A stretch of 64,000 bases of DNA from Closterium sp. Naga37s-1 (GCA_947471745.1 CANJKZ010001148.1:1858281-1922280); one strand, 5' to 3'; positions 36,585 through 51,700 are shown, counted from the first letter of the stretch. Notes: generated by a model not told the origin, from the sequence alone. Numbers and translations are program-made.

Positions 36585-39230
36585 AAGTAACGCATTTACC
36601 CTTGGTACCAACCATATGGGTAAATAACGGACTTACTCTTGGTACCAACCATACGGGTAAGTAATGCACTTACTCTTGGTACCAACCATACGGGTAAGTA
36701 ACGCACTTATTCTTGGTACCAACCATACGGGTAAGTAACGCACTTACTCTTGGTACCAACCATACGGGTAAGTAACGCACTTACTCTTGATACCAACCAT
36801 ATCGGAAAGTAACGCACTTACCCTAGGTACAAACCATATGGGTAAGTAACGCACTTACTCTTGGTACCAACTATTCGGGTAAGTAACGCCCTTACTCTTG
36901 GTACCCACCATACGGGTAAGTAACGCACTTACTCTTGGTACCAACCATACGGGTAAGTAACGCACTTACTCTTGGTACCAACCATACGGGTAAGTAACGC
37001 ACTTATTCTTGGTACCAACCATACGGGTAAGTAACGCACTTACTCTTGGTACAAACCATATGGGTAAGTAACGCACTTATTCTTGGTACCAACTATTCGG
37101 GTAAGTAACGCCCTTACTCTTGGTACCCACCATACGGGTAAGTAACGCACTTACTCTTGGTACCAACCATACGGGTAAGTAACGCACTTACCCTTGGTAC
37201 CAACCATATGGGTAAGTAACGCACCTACTCTTGGTACAATCCATATGGGTATGTAACGCACTTACTCTTGGTACCAACCATATCGGAAAGTAACGCATTT
37301 ACCCTTGGTACCAACCATATGGGTAAATAACGGACTTACTCTTGGTACCAACCATACGGGTAAGTAATGCACTTACTCTTGGTACCAACCATTTGTGTAA
37401 GTAACGCAATTACTCTTGGAACCAACCATACGGGTAAGTAACGCACTTACTCTTGGTACAAACCATATGGGTAAGTAATGCACTTACTCTTGGTACCAAC
37501 CATATGGGTGAGTAATGCACTTTCTCCTGGTACCAACCATTCGTGTAAGTAACGCATTTACTCTTGGTACCAACCATATGGGTAAGTAACGCACTTACCC
37601 TTGGTACCAACCATATGGGTAACTAACGCACCTACTCTTGGTACCAACCATATGGGTGAGTAATGCACTTTCTCCTGGTACCAACCATTCGTGTAAGTAA
37701 CGCACTTACTCTTGGTACCAACTATATCGGAAAGTAACGCACTTACCCTTGGTACCAACCATATGGGTAAATAACGGACTTACTCTTGGTACCAACTATA
37801 TCGGAAAGTAACGCACTTACCCTTGGTACCAACCATTTGGGTAACTAACGCACCTACTCTTGGTACCAACCATATGGGTAAGTAACGCACTTACTCTTGG
37901 TACCAACCATATCGGAAAGTAACGCATTTACCCTTGGTACCAACCATATGGGTAAATAACGGACTTACTCTTGGTACCAACCATACGGGTAAGTAATGCA
38001 CTTACTCTTGGTACCAACCATACGGGTAAGTAACGCACTTATTCTTGGTACCAACCATACAGGTAAGTAACGCACTTACTCTTGGTACCAACCATACGGG
38101 TAAGTAACGCACTTACTCTTGATACCAACCATATCGGAAAGTAACGCACTTACCCTAGGTACAAACCATATGGGTAAGTAACGCACTTACTCTTGGTACC
38201 AACTATTCGGGTAAGTAACGCCCTTACTCTTGGTACCCACCATACGGGTAAGTAACGCACTTACTCTTGGTACCAACCATACGGGTAAGTAACGCACTTA
38301 CTCTTGGTACCAACCATACGGGTAAGTAACGCACTTATTCTTGGTACCAACCATACGGGTAAGTAACGCACTTACTCTTGGGACAAACCATATGGGTAAG
38401 TAACGCACTTACTCTTGGTACCAACTATTCGGGTAAGTAACGCCCTTACTCTTGGTACCCACCATACGGGTAAGTAACGCACTTACTCTTGGTACCAACC
38501 ATACGGGTAAGTAACGCACTTACCCTTGGTACCAACCATATGGGTAAGTAACGCACCTACTCTTGGTACAATCCATATGGGTATGTAACGCACTTACTCT
38601 TGGTACCAACCATATCGGAAAGTAACGCATTTACCCTTGGTACCAACCATATGGGTAAATAACGGACTTACTCTTGGTACCAACCATACGGGTAAGTAAT
38701 GCACTTACTCTTGGTACCAACCATTTGTGTAAGTAACGCAATTACTCTTGGAACCAACCATACGGGTAAGTAACGCACTTACTCTTGGTACAAACCATAT
38801 GGGTAAGTAATGCACTTACTCTTGGTACCAACCATATGGGTGAGTAATGCACTTTCTCCTGGTACCAACCATTCGTGTAAGTAACGCATTTACTCTTGGT
38901 ACCAACCATATGGGTAAGTAACGCACTTACCCTTGGTACCAACCATATGGGTAACTAACGCACCTACTCTTGGTACCAACCATATGGGTGAGTAATGCAC
39001 TTTCTCCTGGTACCAACCATTCGTGTAAGTAACGCACTTACTCTTGGTACCAACTATATCGGAAAGTAACGCACTTACCCTTGGTACCAACCATATGGGT
39101 AAATAACGGACTTACTCTTGGTACCAACTATATCGGAAAGTAACGCACTTACCCTTGGTACCAACCATTTGGGTAACTAACGCACCTACTCTTGGTACCA
39201 ACCATATGGGTAAGTAACGCACTTACTCTT
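36585..39230 (+). repeat. 1,332-bp tandem duplication (36 monomers, two copies)
   Basis: Two adjacent blocks 1,332 bp (36 x 37) apart share CTTGATACCAACC then CCCTAGGTAC (36788 and 38120), CTATTCGGG with ACCCACC, CCATTTGTGTAAG (37391 and 38724) and the 11-mer-like run. They part near 39.23 kb, where the second copy continues with GGTACCCACTATTCGGG. Confidence 0.85.
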
Positions 39231-42200
39231 GGTACCCACTATTCGGGTAAGTAACGCCCTTACTCTTGGTACCCACCATACGGGTAAGTAACGCACTTAC
39301 TCTTGGTACCAACCATACGGGTAAGTAACGCACTTACCCTTGGTACCAACCATATGGGTAAGTAACGCACCTACTCTTGGTACAATCCATATGGGTATGT
39401 AACGCACTTACTCTTGGTACCAACCATATCGGAAAGTAACGCATTTACCCTTGGTACCAACCATATGGGTAAATAACGGACTTACTCTTGGTACCAACTA
39501 TATCGGAAAGTAACGCACTTACCCTTGGTACCAACCATTTGGGTAACTAACGCACCTACTCTTGGTACCAACCATATGGGTAAGTAACGCACTTACTCTT
39601 GGTACCAACCATATCGGAAAGTAACGCATTTACCCTTGGTACCAACCATATGGGTAAATAACGGACTTACTCTTGGTACCAACCATACGGGTAAGTAATG
39701 CACTTACTCTTGGTACCAACCATTCGTGTAAGTAACGCAATTACTCTTGGAACCAACCATACGGGTAAGTAACGCACTTACTCTTGGTACAAACCATATG
39801 GGTAAGTAATGCACTTACTCTTGGTACCAACCATATGGGTGAGTAATGCACTTTCTCCTGGTACCAACCATTCGTGTAAGTAACGCACTTACTCTTGGTA
39901 CCAACCATATGGGTAACTAACGCACCTACTCTTGGTACCAACCATATGGGTGAGTAATGCACTTTCTCCTGGTACCAACCATTCGTGTAAGTAACGCACT
40001 TACTCTTGGTACCAACTATATCGGAAAGTAACGCACTTACCCTTGGTACCAACCATATGGGTAAATAACGGACTTACTCTTGGTACCAACTATATCGGAA
40101 AGTAACGCACTTACCCTTGGTACCAACCATTTGGGTAACTAACGCACCTACTCTTGGTACCAACCATATGGGTAAGTAACGCACTTACTCTTGGTACCAA
40201 CCATATCGGAAAGTAACGCATTTTCCCTTAGTACCAACCATATGGGTAAATAACGGACTTACTCTTGGTACCAACCATACGGGTAAGTAATGCACTTACT
40301 CTTGGTACCAACCATTCGTGTAAGTAACGCAATTACTCTTGGAACCAACCATACGGGTAAGTAACGCACTTACTCTTGGTACAAACCATATGGGTAAGTA
40401 ATGCACTTACTCTTGGTACCAACCATACGGGTAAGTAACGCACTTATTCTTGGTACCAACCATACGGGTAAGTAACGCACTTACTCTTGGTACAAACCAT
40501 ATGGGTAAGTAACGCACTTACTCTTGGTACCAACTATTCGGGTAAGTAACGCCCTTACTCTTGGTACCCACCATACGGGTAAGTAACGCACTTACTCTTG
40601 GTACCAACCATACGGGTAAGTAACGCACTTACCCTTGGTACCAACCATATGGGTAAGTAACGCACCTACTCTTGGTACAATCCATATGGGTATGTAACGC
40701 TCTTACTCTTGGTACCAACCATATCGGAAAGTAACGCATTTACCCTTGGTACCAACCATATGGGTAAATAACGGACTTACTCTTGGTACCAACTATATCG
40801 GAAAGTAACGCACTTACCCTTGGTACCAACCATTTGGGTAACTAACGCACCTACTCTTGGTACCAACCATATGGGTAAGTAACGCACTTACTCTTGGTAC
40901 CAACCATACGGGTAAGTAATGCACTTACTCTTGGTACCAACCATATCGGAAAGTAACGCATTTACCCTTGGTACCAACCATATGGGTAAATAACGGACTT
41001 ACTCTTGGTACCAACCATACGGGTAAGTAATGCACTTACTCTTGGTACCAACCATTCGTGTAAGTAACGCAATTACTCTTGGAACCAACCATACGGGTAA
41101 GTAACGCACTTACTCTTGGTACAAACCATATGGGTAAGTAATGCACTTACTCTTGGTACCAACCATATGGGTGAGTAATGCACTTTCTCGTGGTACCAAC
41201 CATTCGTGTAAGTAACGCACTTACTCTTGGTACCAACCATACGGGTAAGTAACGCACTTACCCTTGGTACCAACCATATGGGTAACTAACGCACCTACTC
41301 TTGGTACCAACCATATGGGTGAGTAATGCACTTTCTCCTGGTACCAACCATTCGTGTAAGTAACGCACTTACTCTTGGTACCAACTATATCGGAAAGTAA
41401 CGCACTTACCCTTGGTACCAACCATATGGGTAACTAACGCACCTACTCTTGGTACCAACCATATGAGTAAGTAACGCACTTACTCTTGGTACCAACCATA
41501 CGGGTAAGTAACGCATTTACTCTTGGTACCAACCATACGGGTAAGTAACGCACTTATTCTTGGTACCAACCATACGGGTAAGTAACGCACTTACTCTTGG
41601 TACAAACCATATGGGTAAGTAACGCACTTACTCTTGGTACCAACTATTCGGGTAAGTAACGCCCTTACTCTTGGTACCCACCATACGGGTAAGTAACGCA
41701 CTTACTCTTGGTACCAACCATACGGGTAAGTAACGCACTTACCCTTGGTACCAATCATATGGGTAAGTAACGCACCTACTCTTGGTACAATCCATATGGG
41801 TATGTAACGCACTTACTCTTGGTACCAACCATATCGGAAAGTAACGCATCTACCCTTGGTACCAACCATATGGGTAAATAACGGACTTACTCTTGGTACC
41901 AACCATACGGGTAAGTAATGCACTTACTCTTGGTACCAACCATACGGGTAAGTAACGCACTTATTCTTGGTACCAACCATACGGGTAAGTAACGCACTTA
42001 CTCTTGGTACCAACCATACGGGTAAGTAACGCACTTACTCTTGATACCAACCATATCGGAAAGTAACGCACTTACCCTAGGTACCAACCATATGGGTAAG
42101 TAACGCACTTACTCTTGGTACAAACCATATGGGTAAGTAACGCACTTACTCTTGGTACCAACTATTCGGGTAAGTAACGCCCTTACTCTTGGTACAAACC

Positions 42201-44300
42201 ATACGGGTAAGTTACGCACTTACTCTTGGTACCAACCATACGGGTAAGTAACGCCCTTACTCTTGGTACCAACCATACGGGTAAGTAACGCACTTACTCT
42301 TGGTACAAACCATACGGGTAAGTAACGCATATACTCTTGGTACAAACCATACGGGTAAGTAACGCACTTACTCTTGGTACAGACCATACGGGTAAGTAAC
42401 GCACTTACTCTTGGTACCAACCATAAGACAAGCAACGCACCTACTCTTGGTACCAACCATACGGGTAAGTAACGCACTTACTCTTGGTACCAACCATTCG
42501 GGTAAGTAACGCACTTATTCTTGGTACCAACCATACGGGTAAGTAATGCACTTACTCTTGGTACCAACCATACGCGTAAGTAACGCACTTACTCTTGGTA
42601 CCAACCATACGGATAAGTAACGCACTTACCCTTGGTACCAACCATATGGGTAAGTAACGCACTTACTCTTGATACCAACCATATCGGAAAGAAACGCACT
42701 TACCCTAGGTACCAACCTTATGGGTAAGTAACGCACTTACTCTTGGTACAAACCATATGGGTAAGTAACGCACTTACTCTTGGTACCAACCAACGGGTAA
42801 GTAACGCACTTACTCTTGGTACAAACCATACGGGTAAGTAATGCACTTACTCTTGGTACCAACCATACGGGTAAGTAACGCACTTACCCTTGGTACCAAC
42901 CATATGGGTAAGTAACGCACCTACTCTTGGTACAATCCATATGGGTATGTAACGCACTTACTCTTGCTACCAACCATATCGGAAAGTAACGCATTTACCC
43001 TTCGTACCAACCATATGGGTAAATAACGGACTTACTCTTGGTACCAACCATACGGGTAAGTAATGCACTTACTCTTGGTACTAACCATTCGTGTAAGTAA
43101 CGCACTTACTCTTGGAACCAACCATACGGGTAAGTAACGCACTTACTCTTGGTACCAACCATACGGGTAAGTAACGCACTTATTCTTGGTACCAACCATA
43201 CGGGTAAGTAACGCACTTACTCTTGGTACCAACCATATCAGAAAGTAACGCATTTACCCTTGGTACCAACCATATGGGTAAATAACGGACTTACTCTTGG
43301 TACCAACCATACGGGTAAGTAATGCACTTACTCTTGGTACCAACCATTCGTGTAAGTAACGCACTTACTCTTGGAACCAACCATACGGGTAAGTAACGCA
43401 CTTACTCTTGGTACAAACCATATGGGTAAGTAATGCACTTACTCTTGGTACCAACCATATGGGTGAGTAATGCACTTTCTCCTGGTACCAACCATTCGTG
43501 TAAGAAACGCACTTACTCTTGGTACCAACTATATCGGAAAGTAACGCACTTACCCTTGGTACCAACCATTTGGGTAACTAACGCACCTACTCTTGGTACC
43601 AACCATATGGGTAAGTAACGCACTTACTCTTGGTACCAACCATATCGGAAAGTAACGCATTTACCCTTGGTACCAACCATATGGGTAAATAACGGACTTA
43701 CTCTTGGTACCAACCATACGGGTAAGTAATGCACTTACTCTTGGTACCAACCATTCGTGTAAGTAACGCAATTACTCTTGGAACCAACCATACGGGTAAG
43801 TAACGCACTTACTCTTCGGTACAAACCATATGGGTAAGTAATGCACTTACTCTTGGTACCAACCATATGGGTGAGTAATGCACTTTCTCCTGGTACAACC
43901 ATTCGTGTAAGTAACGCACTTACTCTTGGTACCAACCATATGGGTAAGTAACGCACTTACCCTTGGTACCACAACCATATGGGCAACTAACGCACCTACT
44001 CTTGGTACCAACCATATGGGTGAGTAATGCACTTTCTCCTGGTACCAACCATTCGTGTAAGTAACGCACTTACTCTTGGTACCAACTATATCGGAAAGTA
44101 ACGCACTTACCCTTGGTACCAACCATATGGGTAACTAACGCACCTACTCTTGGTACCAACCATATGAGTAAGTAACGCACTTACTCTTGGTACCAACCAT
44201 ACGGGTAAGTAACGGCACTTACTCTTGGTACCAACCATACGGGTAAGTAACGCACTTATTCTTGGTACCAACCATACGGGTAAGTAACGCACTTACTCTT
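38200..44300 (+). repeat. Segmental duplication with 12.2-kb offset, second copy
   Basis: Partner of 26.0-32.0 kb with the markers listed there. From about 43.8 kb the copy is still recognisable (TAACTAACGCACC, CATATGAGTAAG near 44160) but acquires frequent one-base insertions and deletions that its partner does not have. Confidence 0.82.
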
Positions 44301-47000
44301 GGTACAAACCATATGGGTAAGTAACGCACCTTACTCTTGGTACCAACCATATCGAGTAAGTAACGCACTTACTCTTGGTACCAACCATACGGGTAAGTAA
44401 CGCACTTACTCTTGGTACCAACCATACGGGTAAGTAACGCACTTACTCTTGGTACAACCATATGGGTAATGTAACGCACTTACTCTTGGTACAACCATAT
44501 GGTAAGTAACGCACTTACTCTTGGTACCAACCATATCGGGTAAAGTAACGCACTTTACTCTTGGTACCAACCATACTGGGTAAGTAACTGCACTTACTCT
44601 TGGTACCAACCATACGGGTAAGTAACGCACTTACTCTTGGTACAACCATACGGGTAAGTAACGCACTTACTCTTGGTACCAACCATACGGTAAGTAACGC
44701 ACTTACTCTTGGTACCAACCATATCGGGAAAGTAACGCACTTACCCTTAGGTACCAACCATATCGGAAAGTAACGCACTTACCTTGGTACCAACCATATG
44801 GGTAAGTAACGCACTTACTCTTGGTACCAAACATATCGGGTAAGTAACGCACTTACTCTTGGTACCAACCATATCGGGTAAGTAACGCACTTACTCTTGG
44901 TACCAACCATACGGGTAAGTAACGCACTTACTCTTGGTACCAACCTATACGGGTACAGTAACTGCACTTCACTTCTTGGTACCAACCATACGGGTAAGTA
45001 ACTCACTTACCCGTTGGTACCAACCATATGGGTAAGTAACGGCACCCCTCCCCATACTCTTGGTCAATCCTATTTATGGGTATGTAACGACACTTACTCT
45101 TGCTACCAACCATATCGCGAAAGGTAACGCATTTACCCTGTCGTTAGCCCAACCATAGGTGTAAATAACGGACTTACTCTTTTTACCAACCATACAGTAA
45201 GTAATGCACTTACTCTTGGTACCAACCATCGTTCGTGTAAGTAACGCACTTACTTTGGAACCAACCATACGTGGTAAGTAACGCACTTACTCTTGGTACC
45301 AACCATACTGGTAACAGTAACTGCTACTTACTCTTGGTACAAATCCCTACTGGGGTGAGTAATGCACTTTCTCTTGGTACCAACCATTTACGGTAAGTAA
45401 CGCCACTTACTCTTGGTACAGAACTCATATCGAGTAAGTAACGCACTTACCTCGTTGGTGACCAAGCCATACTGAGTAAGCTAACGCAACCTTACTCTTG
45501 GTACCAACCATATGTTTTGGGTTAAGTAACGCACTTACTTCCTTGGTACCAACCATATCGGGTAAGTAACGCATTTACTCTTGGTACCAACCATATCGGG
45601 TAAAGTAACGGCACTTACTCTTGGTACCAACCATACGGGTAAGTAATGCACTTACTCTTGGTACCAACCATATCGGGTAAGTAACGCACTTACTCTTGGT
45701 AACCAACCATACGGGTAAGTAACGCACTTACTCTTGGTACCAAACCATACGGGTAAGTACTGCACTTACTCTTGGTACCAACCATAAGGTGAGTAACTGC
45801 ACTTTACTCCTTGGTACCAACCATATCGTGTAAGTAACGCACTTACTCTTGGTACCAACCTATATCGGGTAAGTAACGCACTTACCTCTTGGTACCAACC
45901 ATACTGGGTAACTAACGCACTTACTCTTGGTACAAACCATATGGGTAAGTAACGCACTTACTCTTGGTACAAACCATATCGGTAAAGTAACGCACTTTAC
46001 CTTCTTGGTACCAACCATCGGGTAAAGTAACGGCACTTACTCTTGGTACCAACCATAAGGGTAAGTAACTGCACTTACTCTTGGTACCAACCATTACGTG
46101 TAAGTAACGCACTTACTCTTGGAACCAACCATTACGGGTAAGTAACGCACTTACTTTGGTACCAAACCATACTGGGTAAGTAACTGCACTTACTCTTGGT
46201 ACCAACCATATGGTGAGTAATGCACTTACTCTTGGTACCAACCCATATCGGTAAGTAACGCACTTACTCCTGGTACCAACCATATCGTGTAAGTAACGCA
46301 CTTACTCTTGGTACATATGCGGTAAGTAACGCACTACTCTTGGTAGCAAACCATATCGGAAAGTAACGCATTTACCCTTGGTACCAACCATATGGGTAAA
46401 TACGGACCTTACTCTTGGTACCAACCAATACGGGTAAGTAATGCACTACTCTTGGTACCAAACCATTCGTGTAAGTAACGCACTTACTCTTGGAACCAAC
46501 CATACGGGTAAGTAACGCACTACTCTGGTTACAAACCATATGGGTAAGTAATGCACTTACTCTTGGTACCAACCATATGGTGAGTAATGCATTTTCTCCT
46601 GGTACCAACCATTCGTGTAAGTAACGCACTTACTCTTGGTACCAACTATACGGAAAGTAACGCACTTACCCTTGGTACCAACCATTTGGTTAACTAACGC
46701 ACCTACTCTTGGTACCAACCCTATGGGTAAGTAACGCACTTACTCTTGGATACCAACCATATCGGAAAGTAACGCATTTACCCTTGGTACCAACCATATG
46801 GGTAAATAACGGACTTACTCTTGGTACCAACCATACGGGTAAGTAATGCACTTACTCTTGGTACCAACATTCGTGTAAGTAACGCACTTACTCTTGGAAC
46901 AACCATACGGGTAAGTAAACGCACTTACTCTTGGTACAAACCATATGGATAAGTAATTGCACTTACTCTTGTAACAACCATATGGTGAGTAATGCACTTA
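43800..47000 (+). repeat. Indel-rich satellite segment
   Basis: The repeat continues, but one-base gains and losses appear almost every monomer: CTTCGGTACAAACC (43815), TGGTACAACC (43890), GGTACCACAACC (43967), and worse at 45.0-46.3 kb. Diagnostic 11-mer marks (AAATACGG, GGAACCAACC, CATTCGTG, TGAGTAATGC) remain visible at 46.35-47.0 kb. Monomer order is thus conserved while base accuracy is poor, which favours residual sequencing or polishing error over ancient decay. No gene. Confidence 0.8.
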
Positions 47001-47995
47001 CTCTTGGTACCAACCATTCGTGTAAGTAACGCACTTACTCTTGGTACCAACCATATGGGTAAGTAACGCACTTACTCTTGGTACCAACCATATGGGTAAG
47101 TAACGCACTTACTCTTGGTACCAACCATATGGGTAAGTAACGCACTTACTCTTGGTACCAACCATATGGGTAAGTAACGCACTTACTCTTGGTACCAACC
47201 ATATGGGAAAGTAACGCACTTACTCTTGGTACCAACCATATGGGTAAGTAACGCACTTACTCTTGGTACCAACCATATCGGTAAGTAACGCACTTACTCT
47301 TGGTACCAACCATACGGGTAAGTAACGCACTTACTCTTGGTACCAACCATATGGGTAAGTAACGCACTTACTCTTGGTACCAACCATACGGGTAAGTAAC
47401 GCACTTACTCTTGGTACCAACCATACGGGTAAGTAACGCACTTACTCTTGGTACCAACCATACGGGTAAGTAACGCACTTACTCTTGGTACCAACCATAT
47501 GGGTAAGTAACGCACTTACTCTTGGTACCAACCATATGGGTAAGTAACGCACTTACTCTTGGTACCAACCATATCGGAAAGTAACGCACTTACCCTTGGT
47601 ACCAACCATATGGGTAAGTAACGCACTTACTCTTGGTACCAACCATACGGTAAGTAACGCACTTACTCTTGGTACCAACCATATGGGTAAGTAACGCACT
47701 TACTCTTGGTACCAACCATATGGGTAAGTAACGCACTTACTCTTGGTACCAACCATATGGGTAAGTAACGCACTTACTCTTGGTACCAACCATATGGGTA
47801 AGTAACGCACTTACTCTTGGTACCAACCATACGGGTAAGTAACGCACTTACTCTTGGTACCAACCATATCGGTAAGTAACGCACTTACTCTTGGTACCAA
47901 CCATATGGGTAAGTAACGCACTTACTCTTGGTACCAACCATATGGGTAAGTAACGCACTTACTCTTGGTACCAACCATATGGGTAAGTAACGCAC
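47001..47995 (+). repeat. Near-perfect consensus satellite block
   Basis: About 27 monomers that almost all equal the consensus with CATATGGG or CATACGGG. The block begins and ends abruptly against error-rich sequence on both sides. Confidence 0.85.
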
Positions 47996-48730
47996 TTACT
48001 CTTGGTACCAACCTACGGGTAAGTAACGACACTTACTCTTGGGTACAAACCATGATGGGGTAGAGTAACAGCACTTACTCGTTGGTACCAACCATACGGG
48101 GTAAGTAACAGCACTTAACTTCTTGGTACCAGACAATAACGGGTAAGTAACAGCACTTAGTCTTGGTAACCAAACCATATACGGTAAAAGTAACCGCACT
48201 GTACTCTTGGACCAAACCATACATGGTTAAGAATAACGAACTTAATCTTGGTACCAATCTATATGGGTAAGTTAACGCACTTACTCGTTGGTACCAACCA
48301 TAATCGGGTAAAAGTAACAGCACTTACTCTTGGTACCAAACCATATGGGTAAGTAACAGGCACTTACTCTTGGTACAAAGCCCATAAGGGTAAAAGTACG
48401 CAATACTTAGTGGTGGAACAAACCATGGAGCGGGTAAGTAACGCACTTAGCTCTTGGTACAAGACCATATTGGTAAAGTTAAATGCACTTACTCTTGGTA
48501 GCCAACCTATATGGGTGAAGGTAATGCACCTTGCTCTTGGTACCAACCATACGGGTAAGTAACGCACGTACTCTTGGTACCAACCTATATCGGGGAACTA
48601 ACGCACCTTACTCGTGGTAACAACCAACGGGTAAGTACGCACGTACTTACCACCATCTGAGTTAAGTAACGCACTTAGCTCTTGGTAACCAACCCATACC
48701 TGGATAAATAACGCACTTACTCTTGGTACC
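47996..48730 (+). repeat. Indel-rich satellite patch
   Basis: About 20 badly scrambled monomers, for example GGTAGAGTAACAGC, ACCAGACAATAACGGG and CATGGAGCGGG. Spacing is irregular but the 37-bp rhythm is still traceable. No gene. Confidence 0.8.
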
Positions 48731-51700
48731 GAACCATACGGGTAAGTAACGCACTTACTCTTGGTACCAACCATATGGGTAAGTAACGCACTTACTCTTG
48801 GTACCAACCATATGGGTAAGTAACGCACTTACTCTTGGTACCAACCATACGGGTAAGTAACGCACTTACTCTTGGTACCAACCATATGGGTAAGTAACGC
48901 ACTTACTCTTGGTACCAACCATACGGGTAAGTAACGCACTTACTCTTGGTACCAACCATACGGGTAAGTAACGCACTTACTCTTGGTACCAACCATACGG
49001 GTAAGTAACGCACTTACTCTTGGTACCAACCATATGGGTAAGTAACGCACTTACTCTTGGTACCAACCATACGGGTAAGTAACGCACTTACTCTTGGTAC
49101 CAACCATACGGGTAAGTAACGCACTTACCCTTGGTACCAACCATATGGGTAAGTAACGCACTTACTCTTGGTACCAACCATACGGTAAGTAACGCACTTA
49201 CTCTTGGTACCAACCATACGGGTAAGTAACGCACTTACTCTTGGTACCAACCATATGGGTAAGTAACGCACTTACTCTTGGTACCAACCATACGGGTAAG
49301 TAACGCACTTACTCTTGGTACCAACCATACGGGTAAGTAACGCACTTACTCTTGGTACCAACCATATGGGTAAGTAACGCACTTACTCTTGGTACCAACC
49401 ATACGGGTAAGTAACGCACTTACTCTTGGTACCAACCATACGGGTAAGTAACGCACTTACTCTTGGTACCAACCATACGGGTAAGTAACGCACTTACTCT
49501 TGGTACCAACCATACGGGTAAGTAACGCACTTACTCTTGGTACCAACCATACGGGTAAGTAACGCACTTACTCTTGGTACCAACCATACGGGTAAGTAAC
49601 GCACTTACTCTTGGTACCAACCATACGGGTAAGTAACGCACTTACTCTTGGTACCAACCATATGGGTAAGTAACGCACTTACTCTTGGTACCAACCATAT
49701 GGGTAAGTAACGCACTTACTCTTGGTACCAACCATACGGGTAAGTAACGCACTTACTCTTGGTACCAACCATACGGGTAAGTAACGCACTTACTCTTGGT
49801 ACCAACCATACGGGTAAGTAACGCACTTACTCTTGGTACCAACCATACGGGTAAGTAACGCACTTACTCTTGGTACCAACCATACGGGTAAGTAACGCAC
49901 TTACTCTTGGTACCAACCATACGGGTAAGTAACGCACTTACTCTTGGTACCAACCATACGGGTAAGTAACGCACTTACTCTTGGTACCAACCATACGGGT
50001 AAGTAACGCACTTACTCTTGGTACCAACCATACGGGTAAGTAACGCACTTACTCTTGGTACCAACCATACGGGTAAGTAACGCACTTACTCTTGGTACCA
50101 ACCATACGGGTAAGTAACGCACTTACCCTTGGTACCAACCATACGGGTAAGTAACGCACTTACTCTTGGTACCAACCATACGGGTAAGTAACGCACTTAC
50201 TCTTGGTACCAACCATACGGTAAGTAACGCACTTACTCTTGGTACCAACCATATGGGTAAGTAACGCACTTACTCTTGGTACCAACCATACGGGTAAGTA
50301 ACGCACTTACTCTTGGTACCAACCATACGGGTAAGTAACGCACTTACTCTTGGTACCAACCATACGGGTAAGTAACGCACTTACTCTTGGTACCAACCAT
50401 ACGGGTAAGTAACGCACTTACTCTTGGTACCAACCATATCGGGTAAGTAACGCACTTACTCTTGGTACCAACCATATGGGTAAGTAACGCACTTACTCTT
50501 GGTACCAACCATATGGGTAAGTAACGCACTTACTCTTGGTACCAACCATATCGGGTAAGTAACGCACTTACTCTTGGTACCAACCATACGGGTAAGTAAC
50601 GCACTTACTCTTGGTACCAACCATACGGGTAAGTAACGCACTTACTCTTGGTACCAACCATACGGGTAAGTAACGCACTTACTCTTGGTACCAACCATTC
50701 GGGTAAGTAACGCACTTACTCTTGGTACAAACCATATGGGTAAGTAACGCACTTACTCTTGGTACCAACCATATGGGTAAGTAACGCACTTACTCTTGGT
50801 ACCAACCATATGGGTAAGTAACGCACTTACTCTTGGTACCAACCATACGGGTAAGTAACGCACTTACTCTTGGTACCAACCATATCGGGTAAGTAACGCA
50901 CTTACTCTTGGTACCAACCATACGGGTAAGTAACGCACTTACTCTTGGTACCAACCATATCGGTAAGTAACGCACTTACTCTTGGTACCAACCATACGGG
51001 TAAGTAACGCACTTACTCTTGGTACCAACCATATGGGTAAGTAACGCACTTACTCTTGGTACCAACCATACGGGTAAGTAACGCACTTACTCTTGGTACC
51101 AACCATACGGGTAAGTAACGCACTTACTCTTGGTACAACCATACGGGTAAGTAACGCACTTACTCTTGGTACCAACCATACGGGTAAGTAACGCACTTAC
51201 TCTTGGTACCAACCATACGGGTAAGTAACGCACTTACTCTTGGTACCAACCATACGGGTAAGTAACGCACTTACTCTTGGTACCAACCATACGGGTAAGT
51301 AACGCACTTACTCTTGGTACCAACCATACGGGTAAGTAACGCACTTACTCTTGGTACCAACCATACGGGTAAGTAACGCACTTACTCTTGGTACCAACCA
51401 TACGGGTAAGTAACGCACTTACTCTTGGTACCAACCATACGGGTAAGTAACGCACTTACTCTTGGTACCAACCATACGGGTAAGTAACGCACTTACTCTT
51501 GGTACCAACCATACGGGTAAGTAACGCACTTACTCTTGGTACCAACCATATGGGTAAGTAACGCACTTACTCTTGGTACCAACCATACGGGTAAGTAACG
51601 CACTTACTCTTGGTACCAACCATATCGGAAAGTAACGCACTTACTCTTGGTACCAACCATATGGGTAAATAACGCACTTACTCTTGGTACCAACCATACG

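Noticed and set aside
44300-47000. Ancient decayed satellite segment
   Set aside because: The 11-mer marks are still in order while single-base indels are dense, which fits sequence error better than age; kept as a quality finding instead.
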